DNA from: Streptomyces musisoli
GTDB taxonomy: Bacteria > Actinomycetota > Actinomycetes > Streptomycetales > Streptomycetaceae
Length of the DNA stretch: 64,000 nt
Assembly: GCF_016741855.1 (NCBI RefSeq)
Contig: NZ_JAERRH010000004.1
Span: forward strand, 434,001 to 498,000
Direction: 5' to 3'
Below the pieces are notes generated by a model, which was given only the letters and a program-made list of their open reading frames with translations, had not been told where the DNA came from and did not search any database. Positions 7,342-15,178 of this stretch are shown in pieces. Position numbers and translations under genes: made by a program. Position 1 is the stretch's first letter. The number at the start of each line of letters is the position of its first letter.

Positions 7342-8301
7342 TCAGTCCACCGTCACGTAGTCGGGACCGGAGTAGCGGCCGGTGGCCAGCTTCTGCCGCT
7401 GCATCAGCAGGTCGTTGAGCAGCGAGGAGGCGCCGAAGCGGAACCAGTGGTTGTCCAGCCAGTCCTCACCCGCCGTCTCGTTGACCAGGACCAGGAACTT
7501 GATCGCGTCCTTGGTGGTGCGGATGCCGCCGGCGGGCTTCACACCGACCTGGGTACCGGTCTGGGCGCGGAAGTCGCGCACCGCCTCCAGCATCAGCAGG
7601 GTGTTCGCCGGGGTCGCGTTGACGGCGACCTTGCCGGTGGAGGTCTTGATGAAGTCGGCGCCCGCCAGCATGCCCAGCCAGGAGGCGCGGCGGATGTTGT
7701 CGTACGTGGACAGCTCGCCGGTCTCGAAGATGACCTTCAGCCGGGCGCTCGTCCCGCAGGCCTCCTTCACGGCGACGATCTCGTCGTACACCTTCAGGTA
7801 CCGGCCGGCGAGGAACGCGCCCCGGTCGATCACCATGTCGATCTCGTCGGCGCCGGCGGCGACGGCGTCACGGACGTCGGCCAGCTTCACGTCGAGGGCG
7901 GCACGGCCGGCCGGGAAGGCGGTGGCCACCGAGGCGACCTTCACACCGGAGCCGGCGACGGCCTCCTTGGCGACGGCCACCATGTCGGGGTAGACGCAGA
8001 CGGCGGCCGTCGTGGGGGTCGTCCGGTCCGTGGGGTCGGGGTGGACCGCCTTGGCGCCGAGCGCCCGGACCTTGCCCGGGGTGTCCGCGCCTTCCAGCGT
8101 CGTCAGGTCGACCATCGAGATGGCGAGGTCGATGGCGTACGCCTTCGCGGTGGTCTTGATGGAACGGGTGCCGAGAGACGCGGCGCGCGCCTCCAGGCCG
8201 ACCGCGTCGACGCCGGGCAGCCCGTGGAGGAAGCGGCGCAGCGTGCTGTCGGACGCGGTGACATCCGAGAGAGCGTGTGCTGTGGGTGCAGTGGTGGGCA
8301 T
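7342..8301 (-). CDS. deoC: Deoxyribose-phosphate aldolase
   Basis: 319-residue class I aldolase that splits 2-deoxyribose-5-phosphate into acetaldehyde and glyceraldehyde-3-phosphate. The Schiff-base Lys is in DFIKTSTGKV, and the second active-site Lys is in VGVKPAGGIRT. The proton-relay Asp region is EIDMVIDRGAF. It is about 60-90 residues longer than E. coli DeoC because of N-terminal and C-terminal extensions, as in the actinobacterial long form. ATG at 8301 is chosen over a longer frame (8343) that would run through the operator palindrome. First gene of the deoC-ALDH operon; the palindrome CTACGCGCGTAG lies 20 bp upstream. Confidence 0.93.
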   Translation of the reverse strand: MPTTAPTAHALSDVTASDSTLRRFLHGLPGVDAVGLEARAASLGTRSIKTTAKAYAIDLAISMVDLTTLEGADTPGKVRALGAKAVHPDPTDRTTPTTAAVCVYPDMVAVAKEAVAGSGVKVASVATAFPAGRAALDVKLADVRDAVAAGADEIDMVIDRGAFLAGRYLKVYDEIVAVKEACGTSARLKVIFETGELSTYDNIRRASWLGMLAGADFIKTSTGKVAVNATPANTLLMLEAVRDFRAQTGTQVGVKPAGGIRTTKDAIKFLVLVNETAGEDWLDNHWFRFGASSLLNDLLMQRQKLATGRYSGPDYVTVD

Positions 8302-8320
8302 GGTCACCAGACGAGCATAT

Positions 8321-8332
8321 CTACGCGCGTAG
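8321..8332. promoter_or_regulatory. Operator-like palindrome upstream of deoC
   Basis: Perfect 12-bp palindrome CTACGCGCGTAG, 20 bp upstream of the deoC start and thus in its promoter region. The identical sequence occurs upstream of the purine nucleoside phosphorylase gene (11951-11962); I noticed no third copy. Likely binding site of a regulator of nucleoside catabolism. Confidence 0.65.
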
Positions 8333-8436
8333 CATCTGTACACCCCCGCTGCTCATCCCCGGTCCCGAGATCACGGATGAGCGCCGGTTCCCGGGTGGGC
8401 GGTCACCTGCCCGGCGCCGTCGTGCAGAATCGGGCC

Positions 8437-9132
8437 ATGACCACCCCGGACCACCCGTCACCCGCGTCCCAGCCTCCGGCGCCCGCCTCCAGGGACCGGA
8501 TCTACCGCTCGCCCCTGGGGCTGGCGGGCGGCGTGCTGCTGCTCCTGGTCGTCCTCTGGCTGGGCTTCGACGCGCTGTTCAAGGGCCACGGCCGGATCCC
8601 GTGGCTGGCGCTGGCCGGCCTGATCCTGATCGTGCCGCTGATCGTCGCCTTCACGCTCCGCCCGGCGGTCTTCGCGAACGAGGACCGGCTGCGCGTGCGC
8701 AATCCGTTCCGGGTGATCACCCTGCCCTGGGGCGAGATCGCCGGCCTGCGCTCAGGCTTCTCCAACGAGGTCCTCGCCAAGTCCGGCGCCAAGTACCAGC
8801 TGTGGGCCATCCCCGTCTCGCTGCGGTCCCGCAAGAAGGCGGCCCGCCGGCAGCAGCGGGCGGCGGCGGAGGCGGCCCGGGGCGGGACGCCGGGCGGCGG
8901 AGGACTCGGGCCGTGGCCCATGGGCCTCGGCGGGTTCAGCCTGCGCGGTCCGGACACCGGTCCGACCCGGGCCGAGACCGACCAGGTCATGGACGACCTG
9001 CGGGAACTCCTGGAGACCCGCGGCGAGACCGAGCCGGCGCAGGGGGAGGTCACCGTGCGCTGGGCCTACGAGGTGGCCGCACCCGCGGTCGCCGGAGCGG
9101 TACTGCTGGCAATCCTCCTGGCGATGACCTGA
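8437..9132 (+). CDS. PH-domain-type integral membrane protein
   Basis: A 231-residue protein. Two hydrophobic helices near the N-terminus (GLAGGVLLLLVVLWLGFDAL and WLALAGLILIVPLIVAFTL) precede a short beta-rich PH-like segment (VFANEDRLRVRNPFRVITLP WGEIAG). A basic stretch (SLRSRKKAARRQQR), a Gly-rich linker and a C-terminal helix (APAVAGAVLLAILLAM) follow. This layout matches the bacterial PH-domain membrane proteins common in actinobacteria, function unknown. ATG 8437 is the first after the divergent deoC promoter. A much longer open frame upstream in the same register is a shadow of the minus-strand genes. Confidence 0.8.
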   Translation: MTTPDHPSPASQPPAPASRDRIYRSPLGLAGGVLLLLVVLWLGFDALFKGHGRIPWLALAGLILIVPLIVAFTLRPAVFANEDRLRVRNPFRVITLPWGEIAGLRSGFSNEVLAKSGAKYQLWAIPVSLRSRKKAARRQQRAAAEAARGGTPGGGGLGPWPMGLGGFSLRGPDTGPTRAETDQVMDDLRELLETRGETEPAQGEVTVRWAYEVAAPAVAGAVLLAILLAMT

Positions 9133-9178
9133 GCCCCCACCAGCCACCCGCCGCGCCCCTCCCCCCTCACCAGGGAGC

Positions 9179-9265
9179 GATTGGCAGGAATGAGCCGCGC
9201 TGCAGCCGCCCGCACGCCCCTGGCCTGCGCGTTTCCCCGGGCACTGTGGACCGTATCTGCCAATC
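9179..9265. repeat. Long-range inverted repeat between convergent genes
   Basis: GATTGGCAG (9179-9187) and CTGCCAATC (9257-9265) are perfect inverted copies enclosing 69 bp, in the gap between convergent genes 8437-9132 and 9344-10990. The enclosed DNA contains CAG/CTG-rich and CCCGGG segments. It is followed by a poly-G stretch with two GGTGGGGGCCCCGGG-like units (9285-9320). Could be a structured 3' end, small RNA or paired protein sites. Confidence 0.4.
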
Positions 9266-9343
9266 ACTGGCTGCGAGGGGGGTGGGGGGTGGGGGCCCCG
9301 GGTGGGGGCCCCGGGGGTGGGGTAGTGGGCGCGGTGGTGCGGG

Positions 9344-10990
9344 TCAGATGCCGGCCGTTGTCGACAGGTCCCGCTTGATGGCGTCCAGCAGCTCGGTCGC
9401 GCGGGTGCGTGCGGCCGGGAGGCCGGCGGGCGCGGACACCGGCACGACGACCTCCAGGTAGCACTTCAGCTTCGGCTCGGTGCCGCTCGGGCGGACGATG
9501 ACCCGGGCGCCGTCGAGGGTGTAGCGCAGGCCGTCCGTGGGCGGCAGCGTGTCCGTCCCCCGGTTCAGGTCCTCGGCCCGGGTGACGGGCAGGCCCGCCA
9601 GCCGGGCCGGCGGCCGTTCCCGCAGCCGGCGCATCGCGTCCGCGATCAGCGAGAGGTCCTTCACCCGCACCGACAGCTGGTCCGTGGCGTGCAGACCGTG
9701 CTCCACGGCGAGGTCGTCGAGCAGGTCGAGAAGGGTACGGCCCTCCTCCTTCAGCACGGACGCCAGCTCGGTGATCAGCAGCGCGGCGGTGATGCCGTCC
9801 TTGTCGCGCACGCCCTCCGGGTCCACGCAGTAGCCGAGGGCCTCCTCGTAGCCGTAGCGCAGGCCGTCGACACGGGCGATCCACTTGAAGCCGGTCAGGG
9901 TCTCCTCGTAGGGCAGGCCCGCCTTCCGGGCGATCCGGCCGAGCAGGGAGGAGGAGACGATCGACTCGGCGAAGGTGCCCCGCGCGCCGCGCCGGACCAG
10001 GTGGGCGCCGAGCAGGGCGCCGACCTCGTCGCCGCGCAGCATCCGCCAGTCGCCGCCGTCCTTGACGGCGACGGCACAGCGGTCCGCGTCGGGGTCGTTG
10101 GCGATGACCAGGTCCGGTTCGGTGGCGCGGGCCGCGGCGAACGCCAGGTCCATCGCGCCCGGCTCCTCCGGGTTGGGGAAGGCGACCGTCGGGAAGTCCG
10201 GGTCCGGGTCGGCCTGCTCGGCGACCAGCACCGGCTCGGGGAAGCCGGCCCGGGCGAACGCGGCGAGCAGGACGTCCTTGCCGACGCCGTGCATGGCCGT
10301 GTAGACCGTGCGGGCGGTCCGCGGGGAGTCCTCGGCCAGGACGGCGTCCGTACGGGCCAGGTAGGCGTCCAGGACCGTGTCGTCCAGGATCTCCCAGCCG
10401 CCGTCCGGGCGGGGTACGTCGTTCAGCGAGACGATCGCGTCGATCTCTGCGGCGATCCCCGCGTCGGCGGGCGGGACGATCTGCGAGCCGTCGCCGAGGT
10501 AGACCTTGTAGCCGTTGTCCCGGGGCGGGTTGTGGCTGGCGGTGACCTCCACGCCCGCGACCGCGCCGAGGTGCCGTATGGCGAAGGCCAGCACGGGGGT
10601 GGGCAGCGGGCGCGGGAGGACGGCGGCACGCAGGCCGGCGCCGGTCATCACGGCCGCGGTGTCCCGGGCGAAGTCGGCGGACTTGTGGCGGGCGTCGTAG
10701 CCGATGACCACGAGGCCGGCGTCGGCGGCCCCGTGCGGGGTCCCGTTCTTCTTCAGGTACGCGGCGAGGCCCGCCGCGGCGCGGATCACGACGCCGCGGT
10801 TCATGCGCATGGGGCCGGCGCCCAGCTCGCCGCGCAGGCCGGCGGTGCCGAACTGCAGCGTGCCGCTGAAGCGGGCGGACAGCTCCTCGACGTCACCGGC
10901 GTCGATCAGCCGCGCCAGCTCGTCACGGGTCTCCTGGTCCGGGTCCTCGGCGAGCCAGGCCTCGGCCCGGGCGATGAGATCGTCGTGCAC
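9344..10990 (-). CDS. Phosphohexomutase/phosphopentomutase (PGM2-like)
   Basis: 548-residue alpha-D-phosphohexomutase superfamily enzyme. The catalytic phosphoserine loop is VTASHNPPRDNG, the metal loop is NDPDADR, the sugar-binding loop is YEEALGYCV, and the phosphate-binding loop is VRPSGTEPKLKCYLE. The N-terminal EDPDQETRDELARLI segment is typical of the PGM2 branch, which in animals acts mainly as phosphopentomutase. It is therefore a candidate for ribose/deoxyribose-1-phosphate to 5-phosphate conversion, linking the phosphorylase upstream to DeoC; a phosphomannomutase role is the alternative annotation. GTG start with AGGAGAGG upstream. It lies 110 bp after the phosphorylase gene on the same strand. 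Confidence 0.88.
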   Translation of the reverse strand: MHDDLIARAEAWLAEDPDQETRDELARLIDAGDVEELSARFSGTLQFGTAGLRGELGAGPMRMNRGVVIRAAAGLAAYLKKNGTPHGAADAGLVVIGYDARHKSADFARDTAAVMTGAGLRAAVLPRPLPTPVLAFAIRHLGAVAGVEVTASHNPPRDNGYKVYLGDGSQIVPPADAGIAAEIDAIVSLNDVPRPDGGWEILDDTVLDAYLARTDAVLAEDSPRTARTVYTAMHGVGKDVLLAAFARAGFPEPVLVAEQADPDPDFPTVAFPNPEEPGAMDLAFAAARATEPDLVIANDPDADRCAVAVKDGGDWRMLRGDEVGALLGAHLVRRGARGTFAESIVSSSLLGRIARKAGLPYEETLTGFKWIARVDGLRYGYEEALGYCVDPEGVRDKDGITAALLITELASVLKEEGRTLLDLLDDLAVEHGLHATDQLSVRVKDLSLIADAMRRLRERPPARLAGLPVTRAEDLNRGTDTLPPTDGLRYTLDGARVIVRPSGTEPKLKCYLEVVVPVSAPAGLPAARTRATELLDAIKRDLSTTAGI

Positions 10991-11051
10991 CTTGGGATCA
11001 ACCTCTCCTAGTCTTCGCTGAGGGCTCCGCCCCCAGACCCCCCTGCGCCCA

Positions 11052-11087
11052 CCCGCCCGTCCGGAACCGTCGGCCGGAGGCGGGCGG
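11052..11087 (-). terminator. GC hairpin between phosphorylase and mutase genes
   Basis: CCCGCCCGTCCGG and CCGGAGGCGGGCGGG form an imperfect hairpin just after the phosphorylase stop. No T-run follows, so it could attenuate read-through into the mutase gene or protect a 3' end rather than terminate fully. Confidence 0.45.
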
Positions 11088-11100
11088 GCGGGACGGCGGG

Positions 11101-11925
11101 CTACAGCTTGCCCAGCACCTGTCCCAGCAGCTGCCCCATGCGGGCCGCCGAGTCGCGGCCCGCCTGGAGGACCTCCTCGTGGTTGAGGGGTTCGCCGGTC
11201 ATGCCCGCGGCCAGGTTGGTGACCAGGGAGATGCCCAGCACCTCGGCGCCCGCCTCACGCGCGGCGATGGCCTCGAGGACCGTGGACATGCCGACCAGGT
11301 CCGCGCCGATGACGCGGGCCATGCGGATCTCGGCCGGGGTCTCGTAGTGCGGGCCGGGGAACTGCGCGTAGACGCCCTCCTCCAGGGAGGGGTCGATCTC
11401 CTTGCACAGGGCGCGCAGGCGCGGCGAGTACAGGTCGGTGAGGTCGACGAAGTTCGCGCCGACGATCGGGGAGGTCGCCGTCAGGTTGATGTGGTCGCTG
11501 ATGAGGACCGGCTGGCCGGGGCGCATGCCCTCGCGCAGACCGCCGCAGCCGTTGGTCAGCACGATGGTCTTGCAGCCGGCGGCGACGGCGGTGCGCACGC
11601 CGTGCGCCACGGCGGCGACGCCACGGCCCTCGTAGTAGTGGGTGCGGCCCAGGAAGACCAGGGCGCGCTTGTCACCGAAGGAGTACGAGCGGATCTTGCC
11701 GCCGTGCCCCTCGACGGCCGGCGGCGGGAAGCCGGGCAGCTCGGTGACCTGGAACTCGGCGTCGGGTGCGCCCAGGGCGTCGACGGCCGGAGCCCAGCCG
11801 GAGCCCATCACGAGGGCGACGTCGTGGGTCTCGGCGCCGGTGAGTTCGCGCAGGCGCGCGGCGGCGGCGTCGGCGGCGGTGTAGGGGTCGCCCTGGATGT
11901 CGTCCGGAAGAAGAGATGCGTTCAC
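11101..11925 (-). CDS. Purine nucleoside phosphorylase (trimeric type)
   Basis: 274-residue protein of the low-molecular-mass PNP/MTAP family: VMGSGWAP (phosphate loop), [72 protein letters not shown] (base and sugar site). It cleaves purine (deoxy)nucleosides with phosphate to base and (deoxy)ribose-1-phosphate in the cytoplasm. GTG at 11925 is used; a longer frame from 11976 would run through the operator palindrome. The shared palindrome upstream of this gene and deoC suggests co-regulation. Confidence 0.92.
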   Translation of the reverse strand: MNASLLPDDIQGDPYTAADAAAARLRELTGAETHDVALVMGSGWAPAVDALGAPDAEFQVTELPGFPPPAVEGHGGKIRSYSFGDKRALVFLGRTHYYEGRGVAAVAHGVRTAVAAGCKTIVLTNGCGGLREGMRPGQPVLISDHINLTATSPIVGANFVDLTDLYSPRLRALCKEIDPSLEEGVYAQFPGPHYETPAEIRMARVIGADLVGMSTVLEAIAAREAGAEVLGISLVTNLAAGMTGEPLNHEEVLQAGRDSAARMGQLLGQVLGKL

Positions 11926-11950
11926 GCCGACGAGGGTAACCGGTCTTCGC

Positions 11951-11962
11951 CTACGCGCGTAG
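11951..11962. promoter_or_regulatory. Operator-like palindrome upstream of purine nucleoside phosphorylase
   Basis: CTACGCGCGTAG, identical to the site before deoC, 26 bp upstream of the GTG start. The flanks agree for a few more bases in one orientation (ATCTACGCGCGTAG). Regulator not identified; the nearby DeoR-family gene is a candidate. Confidence 0.65.
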
Positions 11963-12060
11963 ATGACAGAGCCCACGGGAATGCATTCGTTGTCTTGTCG
12001 TTTTCCACAAAGGGCGGCGAAAACGGGAGGAACGACCCGGAAAGCGGGAGGGGAACCGGT

Positions 12061-12522
12061 TCAGCAGGGGCGCTTGCGGAGTTCCATCACATAGTCGTGC
12101 GGTGCCCCGGCGGACTCCGCCGCGTCCGCGATCTCGCCCAGGTACCGGGCCGACGGCAGACCGCCCTCGTAGCCGTTGAGGACGTACGTCCAGGCCGCCT
12201 CCTCGCCGTCCAGGGTGTGCACGCGCACGCGTACCCGGCGGTAGAGGTCGAGTCCCGCGCCCTCCTGCCCGTCGAGCACCCCGCCCTCCCACCGGTCGAG
12301 CGACTCCTCGTCCATGGGTGCGATGTCGTACAGGCCGACGAAGACCTGGGAGAACGGGTCCTCGACGATCGTCGCCAGGGCGCCCTCCCAGCCCAGCTGC
12401 TCACCGCCGAAGGTCAGCCGCCAGCCGTTCAGCCAGCCGGTGGCGCGCAGCGGGGAGTGCGGGGCGCGGCGGGACATGAGGCGCGCGTCGAGATTGCCGG
12501 CGTACGCGGCATAGAGCGACAT
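12061..12522 (-). CDS. Gamma-glutamylcyclotransferase-like (AIG2-fold) protein
   Basis: A 153-residue protein beginning MSLYAAYAGNLDARLMSRRA, which matches the glycine-containing first loop of the GGCT/AIG2 fold. Further family-like segments are GWRLTFGG, FSQVFVGLYDI and a late AWTYVLNGYEGGLPSARYL. Such enzymes cyclise gamma-glutamyl amines with release of 5-oxoproline, or act on related small molecules. The substrate cannot be read from the sequence. The ATG at 12522 faces the divergent flavoprotein gene across ~105 bp; the much longer open frame upstream is antisense to that gene. Confidence 0.72.
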   Translation of the reverse strand: MSLYAAYAGNLDARLMSRRAPHSPLRATGWLNGWRLTFGGEQLGWEGALATIVEDPFSQVFVGLYDIAPMDEESLDRWEGGVLDGQEGAGLDLYRRVRVRVHTLDGEEAAWTYVLNGYEGGLPSARYLGEIADAAESAGAPHDYVMELRKRPC

Positions 12523-12627
12523 GGGGAGAGGGTACGGCAGCCGCACCGTGCGCCCCAGGCGCCCCGGGAACGGTCCGGTGGTGCCCCCGGGCAGTAGCAC
12601 GTTGAAGCGTGCGGGACAATGGGGTAC

Positions 12628-14067
12628 GTGACTCGGATCGTGATCATCGGTGGCGGACCCGGCGGATATGAAGCGGCGCTGGTGGCCGCTCAGCTCGGCG
12701 CGGAGGTGACCGTCGTCGACTGCGACGGTCTGGGCGGAGCGTCGGTGCTGACCGACTGCGTGCCGTCGAAGACTCTTATCGCTACGGCCGAGGTGATGAC
12801 CACCTTCGACTCCTCCTACGAGGAGCTGGGGATCATCGTCGCCGACGACACCCCGCCGCTGGAGCAGGCGGCCCGGGTGGTCGGGGTGGACCTGGGCAAG
12901 GTCAACCGCCGGGTGAAGCGGCTCGCGCTCGCCCAGTCCCACGACATCACCGCCTCCGTCACCCGCGCCGGCGCCCGGGTCATGCGCGGGCGCGGCCGGC
13001 TGGACGGCATGCAGTCGCTCGACGGCTCCCGCAAGGTCGTCGTCACCGCCGCCGACGGCACCGAGGAGACCCTCACCGCCGACGCCGTCCTCATCGCCAC
13101 CGGCGGACACCCGCGCGAGCTGCCCGACGCCCAGCCCGACGGCGAGCGGATCCTGAACTGGACCCAGGTCTACGACCTCACCGAGCTGCCGGAAGAGCTG
13201 ATCGTGGTCGGCTCCGGCGTGACCGGTGCCGAGTTCGCCGGCGCCTACCAGGCCCTGGGCTCCAAGGTCACCCTGGTCTCCTCCCGCGACCGGGTGCTGC
13301 CCGGCGAGGACCCGGACGCCGCCGCCGTCCTGGAGGACGTCTTCCGGCGCCGTGGCATGAACGTCATGGCCCGCTCCCGCGCGCAGTCCGCCAAGCGCGT
13401 CGGCGACCGGGTCGAGGTGACGCTGGCCGACGGCCGGGTCATCGGCGGCACGCACTGCCTGATGGCCGTCGGCGCCATCCCGAACAGCGCCGGCCTCGGC
13501 CTGGAGGAAGCCGGCGTCAGGCTGCGCGAGTCGGGCCACATCTGGACCGACAAGGTCTCGCGGACGACCGCTCCGGGCGTGTACGCGGCCGGTGACGTGA
13601 CCGGGGTCTTCGCCCTCGCGTCCGTCGCCGCCATGCAGGGCCGCATCGCCATGTACCACTTCCTCGGCGACGCGGTGACCCCGCTGAACCTGAAGACGGT
13701 CTCCTCCAACGTCTTCACCGACCCCGAGATCGCCACGGTCGGCTACACGCAGGCGGACGTGGACGCGGGCAAGATCGACGCCCGGGTCGTCAAGCTGCCC
13801 CTGCTGCGCAACCCGCGCGCCAAGATGCAGGGCATCCGGGACGGCTTCGTGAAGATCTTCTGCCGGCCGGGCACCGGGATCGTCGTCGGCGGTGTCGTCG
13901 TCGCGCCCCGTGCCTCGGAACTGATCCACCCCATCTCGATCGCCGTCGACAACAATCTGACGGTCGAACAGATCGCGAACGCATTCACGGTGTACCCCTC
14001 CCTTTCGGGGTCGATCGCGGAGGTCGCCCGGCAGCTGCACACGCGCAAGGCGAGCGCGGAGGCCTGA
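12628..14067 (+). CDS. lpdA: LpdA-type NAD(P)H quinone reductase/flavoprotein disulfide reductase-like
   Basis: 479-residue two-dinucleotide-binding flavoprotein: FAD motif IVIIGGGPGGYEAALVAA at the N-terminus, IATGGHPRELP, second Rossmann GSGVTGAEFAGAYQALG, YAAGDVTG, and a C-terminal dimer domain. The redox-box region reads GGASVLTDCVPSK, so only one of the two cysteines of CxxxxC survives. This is the hallmark of the mycobacterial LpdA group, a quinone reductase rather than dihydrolipoamide dehydrogenase. The C-terminal HxxxxE pair also appears to be absent (YPSLSGS). GTG 12628 is preferred by analogy with VTRIVI starts; ATG 12619 would add three residues. Confidence 0.85.
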   Translation: MTRIVIIGGGPGGYEAALVAAQLGAEVTVVDCDGLGGASVLTDCVPSKTLIATAEVMTTFDSSYEELGIIVADDTPPLEQAARVVGVDLGKVNRRVKRLALAQSHDITASVTRAGARVMRGRGRLDGMQSLDGSRKVVVTAADGTEETLTADAVLIATGGHPRELPDAQPDGERILNWTQVYDLTELPEELIVVGSGVTGAEFAGAYQALGSKVTLVSSRDRVLPGEDPDAAAVLEDVFRRRGMNVMARSRAQSAKRVGDRVEVTLADGRVIGGTHCLMAVGAIPNSAGLGLEEAGVRLRESGHIWTDKVSRTTAPGVYAAGDVTGVFALASVAAMQGRIAMYHFLGDAVTPLNLKTVSSNVFTDPEIATVGYTQADVDAGKIDARVVKLPLLRNPRAKMQGIRDGFVKIFCRPGTGIVVGGVVVAPRASELIHPISIAVDNNLTVEQIANAFTVYPSLSGSIAEVARQLHTRKASAEA

Positions 14068-14233
14068 CGGTCCGGGACGGCTTCCCGCTGGTCACGGGGA
14101 GTCGCGGCGAGTGCGGGCGGCATAGTCGGGGCGGGCAGGCTCTATACCACTTCCCGCCCCACCATGCGAACAACTTCTGTTATTCGGCGCAAACTGCTGA
14201 AACCAGACGGTCGCTGGGGTTACTGTCAGTTTC

Positions 14234-15178
14234 GTGTTCGCTGCTGAACGTCGCCAATTGATCCTCGAAATGGTGCGAGCGAACGGTGCCGTGTCGCTCC
14301 GTGAACTCGCCCGCGTCGTCCAGACCTCCGAAGTGACCGTACGGCGGGACGTGCGGGCACTGGAGGCAGAAGGACTCCTCGACCGCCGGCACGGCGGTGC
14401 GGTACTGCCGGGTGGGTTCACGCGAGAATCCGGCTTCCCGCAGAAGTCTCATCTCGCGACCGCCGAGAAGACGGCCATCGCCGACCTCGCCGCGGGCCTC
14501 GTCGAAGAAGGCGAGGCCATCGTGGTCGGGGCGGGAACGACCACGCAGGAGCTGGCCCGCCGCCTCGCGCGCGTGCCGGGCCTGACGGTCGTCACCAACT
14601 CCCTCCTGGTGGCCCAGGCGTTGGCCCATGCCAACCGGGTGGAGGTCGTGATGACCGGGGGCACCCTGCGCGGCTCCAACTACGCTCTCGTCGGCTCCGG
14701 CGCGGAACAGTCCCTCCAGGGCCTGCGCGTGTCGAAGGCCTTCCTCTCCGGAAGCGGCCTCACCGCCGAACGCGGCCTCTCCACCTCCAACATGCTCTCG
14801 GCGTCCGTCGACCGGGCCCTCGTCCAGGCCGCCGCGGAGGTCGTGGTCCTCGCCGACCACACCAAGCTCGGCACGGACACGATGTTCCAGACCGTGCCGA
14901 CGGACCTCATCACCCGGCTGGTCACCGACGAGCCGCCCGCCCACGACGACCGCGCCGCCACGGAGTTGCAGGCGCTCGCCGATCAGGGCGTGCAGATCGC
15001 CGTTGCGGGGGCGAGCGGAAGCCCGGGGGGTGACCAGGTCCCGGCGGGCCGCCGCGCCCCACTGCCGGGACCGCGAAGGGGGCACGTACCGGGCACCTCC
15101 GCACTACGGTCCGCCGCGGGCCTGGGAGACCCGACGGCAGCCGAACGGGGGCGCGTCGCGGATCTGCGGCGCCGCTAG
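14234..15178 (+). CDS. DeoR-family transcriptional regulator
   Basis: A 314-residue regulator. The N-terminal DeoR helix-turn-helix covers residues ~1-58 (RRQLILEMVRANGAVSLREL ... SEVTVRRDVRALEAEGLLDR RHGGAV), followed by a sugar-phosphate isomerase-like effector domain (IVVGAGTTTQELA, VTNSLLVAQAL, MTGGTLRGSNYALVGSGAE, VVLADHTKLG). The last ~55 residues (after VQIAVAGAS) are Pro/Gly/Arg-rich and outside the family domain; they could be a recent 3' extension into the adjacent GC-rich repeat DNA. GTG start. Family members sense phosphorylated sugars, so it is a candidate regulator for the deoC and phosphorylase promoters 2-6 kb away (inference). Confidence 0.85.
   Translation: MFAAERRQLILEMVRANGAVSLRELARVVQTSEVTVRRDVRALEAEGLLDRRHGGAVLPGGFTRESGFPQKSHLATAEKTAIADLAAGLVEEGEAIVVGAGTTTQELARRLARVPGLTVVTNSLLVAQALAHANRVEVVMTGGTLRGSNYALVGSGAEQSLQGLRVSKAFLSGSGLTAERGLSTSNMLSASVDRALVQAAAEVVVLADHTKLGTDTMFQTVPTDLITRLVTDEPPAHDDRAATELQALADQGVQIAVAGASGSPGGDQVPAGRRAPLPGPRRGHVPGTSALRSAAGLGDPTAAERGRVADLRRR

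Noticed and set aside
5851..8436. Very long plus-strand open frame opposite the aldehyde dehydrogenase and deoC genes
   Set aside because: It is a high-GC antisense shadow; only its last 231 codons (from ATG 8437) have helices and a PH-like region.
12523..14040. Long minus-strand frame joined to the GGCT-like gene
   Set aside because: It is antisense to the LpdA-type flavoprotein; only the part from ATG 12522 shows family features.
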